Positions 63,131-64,000 of a stretch of DNA of 64,000 nt are shown here, piece by piece. The stretch covers positions 19,782,173 through 19,846,172 of the forward strand of contig CM067311.1 in the NCBI GenBank assembly GCA_034231615.1. Reading direction: 5' to 3'. The position numbers were made by a program, and so were the translations under genes. Source of the DNA: Meghimatium bilineatum (Eukaryota > Mollusca > Gastropoda > Stylommatophora > Philomycidae). Numbering within the stretch: the stretch's first letter is position 1; every line of letters begins with the position of its first letter. Under the pieces are notes generated by a model. That model searched no databases. It saw only the letters and a program-made list of their open reading frames with translations, and was not told the DNA's origin.

Positions 63131-64000
63131 TTGCTGTTTGGTACGTCAAAACTCAGTGTTCTGTGGAATATTACTCACAAATTAGGTGTACTGCAGCTTA
63201 CTACACCAGAATTTGTAGTCTGGACACACGCATTTGGTGTATTCCAGCTTACTACGTTAGAACTCGGTGTTTTCTGGCATATTACTCACAAATTGGGTGT
63301 ACTGCAGCTTACTACACCAGAATTTGTAGTCTGGACACACGCAATTGGTGTATTCCAGCTTACTACGTTAGAACTCTGTGTTTTCTGGCATATTACTCAC
63401 AAATTCATTGTACTGAAGCTTACAACACTAGAATTGAGTGTATTCTGGCATATTACACATGACTTCGTTGTTTTGCAGCTTAATACGTAAGAACACTGGC
63501 GTATTGCACACAAATTAGGTCTCTTGCTGTTTAGTACGTCAAAACTCAGTGTTCTGTGGAACATTACTCACAAATTGGGTGTACTGCAGCTTACTACACC
63601 AGAATTTGTAGTCTGGACACACGCATTTGGTGTATTCCAGCTTACTACGTTAGAACTCGGAGTTTTCTGGCATATTACTCACAAATTCATTGTACTGCAG
63701 CTTACTACACCAGAATTTGTAGTCTGGACACACGCATTTGGTGTATTCCAGCTTACTACGTTAGAACTCGGAGTTTTCTGGCATATTACTCACAAATTCA
63801 TTGTACTGAAGCTTACTACACTAGAATTGAGTGTATTCTGGCCTATTATACATGATTCTGTTGTATTGCAGCATAATACGTCAGAATACTGCCGTATTAC
63901 ACACAAATTAGGTCTTGCTGTTTAGTATGTCAAAAGTCAGTGTTCTATGGCATATTACTCACAAATTGGGTGTACTGCAGCTTACTACACCAGAATTTGT

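Larger units (their letters stand above)
10815..64000. repeat. Complex satellite array, at least 53 kb, runs off the window
   Basis: One uninterrupted tandem array with no transposon inside it and no right end in the window. All monomers (51-60 bp) share the skeleton TGTATTCTGGCATATTAC, then CACAAATT, TGTACTG, AGCTTA and TAC. AAGCTT (HindIII) and CTGCAG (PstI) sites recur regularly. The array falls into three zones: a diverged left edge, a 171 bp trimer zone, and a modular 171+111 bp zone. Open frames on both strands exist only because most unit lengths are multiples of three. The role may be heterochromatic or centromeric, but sequence alone does not show it. Confidence 0.97.
27950..64000 (+). 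repeat. Satellite zone 2: 171 bp core plus n x 111 bp dimer
   Basis: A new 111 bp dimer (59+52) dominates: GTGTTTTCTGGCATATTAC, CACAAATTGGGTGTACTGC, CCAGAATTTGTAGTCTGGAC and ACGCATTTGGTGTATTCC. Block starts marked by TTGCTGTTTAGTACGTC or its TTTGGTACGTC variant are spaced 282, 393 or 504 bases apart, which is 171 plus 111 taken one, two or three times. Diagnostic subfamily changes include a 3-base deletion in GAAGCTTACACTAGAATTG (for example 31085) and CTGACAAATTGATTG. The zone runs past the right edge. Confidence 0.92.

Noticed and set aside
13316..64000. Dozens of repeated open frames on both strands as genuine repetitive proteins
   Set aside because: They start at arbitrary GTG, TTG or ATG codons, follow the DNA repeat exactly, end at random point changes and have antisense counterparts. 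They are explained by unit lengths divisible by three.
10815..64000. CRISPR-like array of direct repeats
   Set aside because: There are no unique spacers and no cas genes, the repeats abut each other, and the setting is eukaryotic. This is satellite DNA.
10855..64000. TTAGGT motifs as telomere-like repeats
   Set aside because: They occur once per trimer or block inside a longer monomer and are never in tandem.

Overview
The window is eukaryotic, non-coding, repeat-dominated DNA. Every recognisable protein fragment belongs to a non-LTR (LINE-type) retrotransposon, and no host gene, rRNA gene or bacterial-type feature is visible. The mixture of endonuclease-RT-RNase H LINEs, RT tails of other LINE lineages, short retroposons and a satellite longer than 53 kb suggests an invertebrate animal. 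The phylum cannot be fixed from sequence alone.

Positions 1-2249 are a graveyard of old insertions: an RT tail on + (1-340), unassigned sequence, a weak tRNA-like stretch (1188-1257) and a second RT tail on - (1468-2125). Positions 2250-8207 hold a tandem family of about 381-383 bp units: an 88 bp inverted end piece at 2250-2337, then direct copies A to D. Two retroposons landed inside this family. One is a 3.76 kb LINE (2426-6187) with a perfect 11 bp target-site duplication; the other is a 619 bp element (6900-7518) with a 12 bp duplication and an (AACC)5 tail. The empty site of each is preserved in neighbouring units. The LINE still begins with a sequence that folds as a hepatitis-delta-like self-cleaving ribozyme starting on its first base. 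Its coding region is broken by a deletion in the endonuclease and by one in-frame TAG between RT and RNase H.

Positions 8208-10217 are a 2 kb tract made almost only of A and C on the + strand, with an internal repeat period of about 987 bp. Positions 10218-10814 are a third RT fragment (RT N-terminal half) with three frameshifts; it stops abruptly at the satellite.

From 10815 to the right edge the window is one tandem satellite array. Its base monomers are 51-60 bp. The left edge (10815-13299) is diverged and mixes all monomer types. From 13300 to about 27950 the array is built of 171 bp trimers (60+60+51), grouped into higher-order repeats of 2,206 bp and 1,180 bp. From about 27950 onward it changes to a modular form, a 171 bp core plus one, two or three copies of a 111 bp dimer, giving block lengths of 282, 393 and 504 bp. 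These blocks are nested in larger repeats (about 673, 2,177, 4,905, 2,006 and 1,441 bp). Unit lengths divisible by three keep long frames open, but nothing suggests these frames are protein genes. The most interesting signals are the ribozyme-headed LINE, the inverted-end tandem family hit twice by retroposons, and the modular satellite with its recurrent short dyad.
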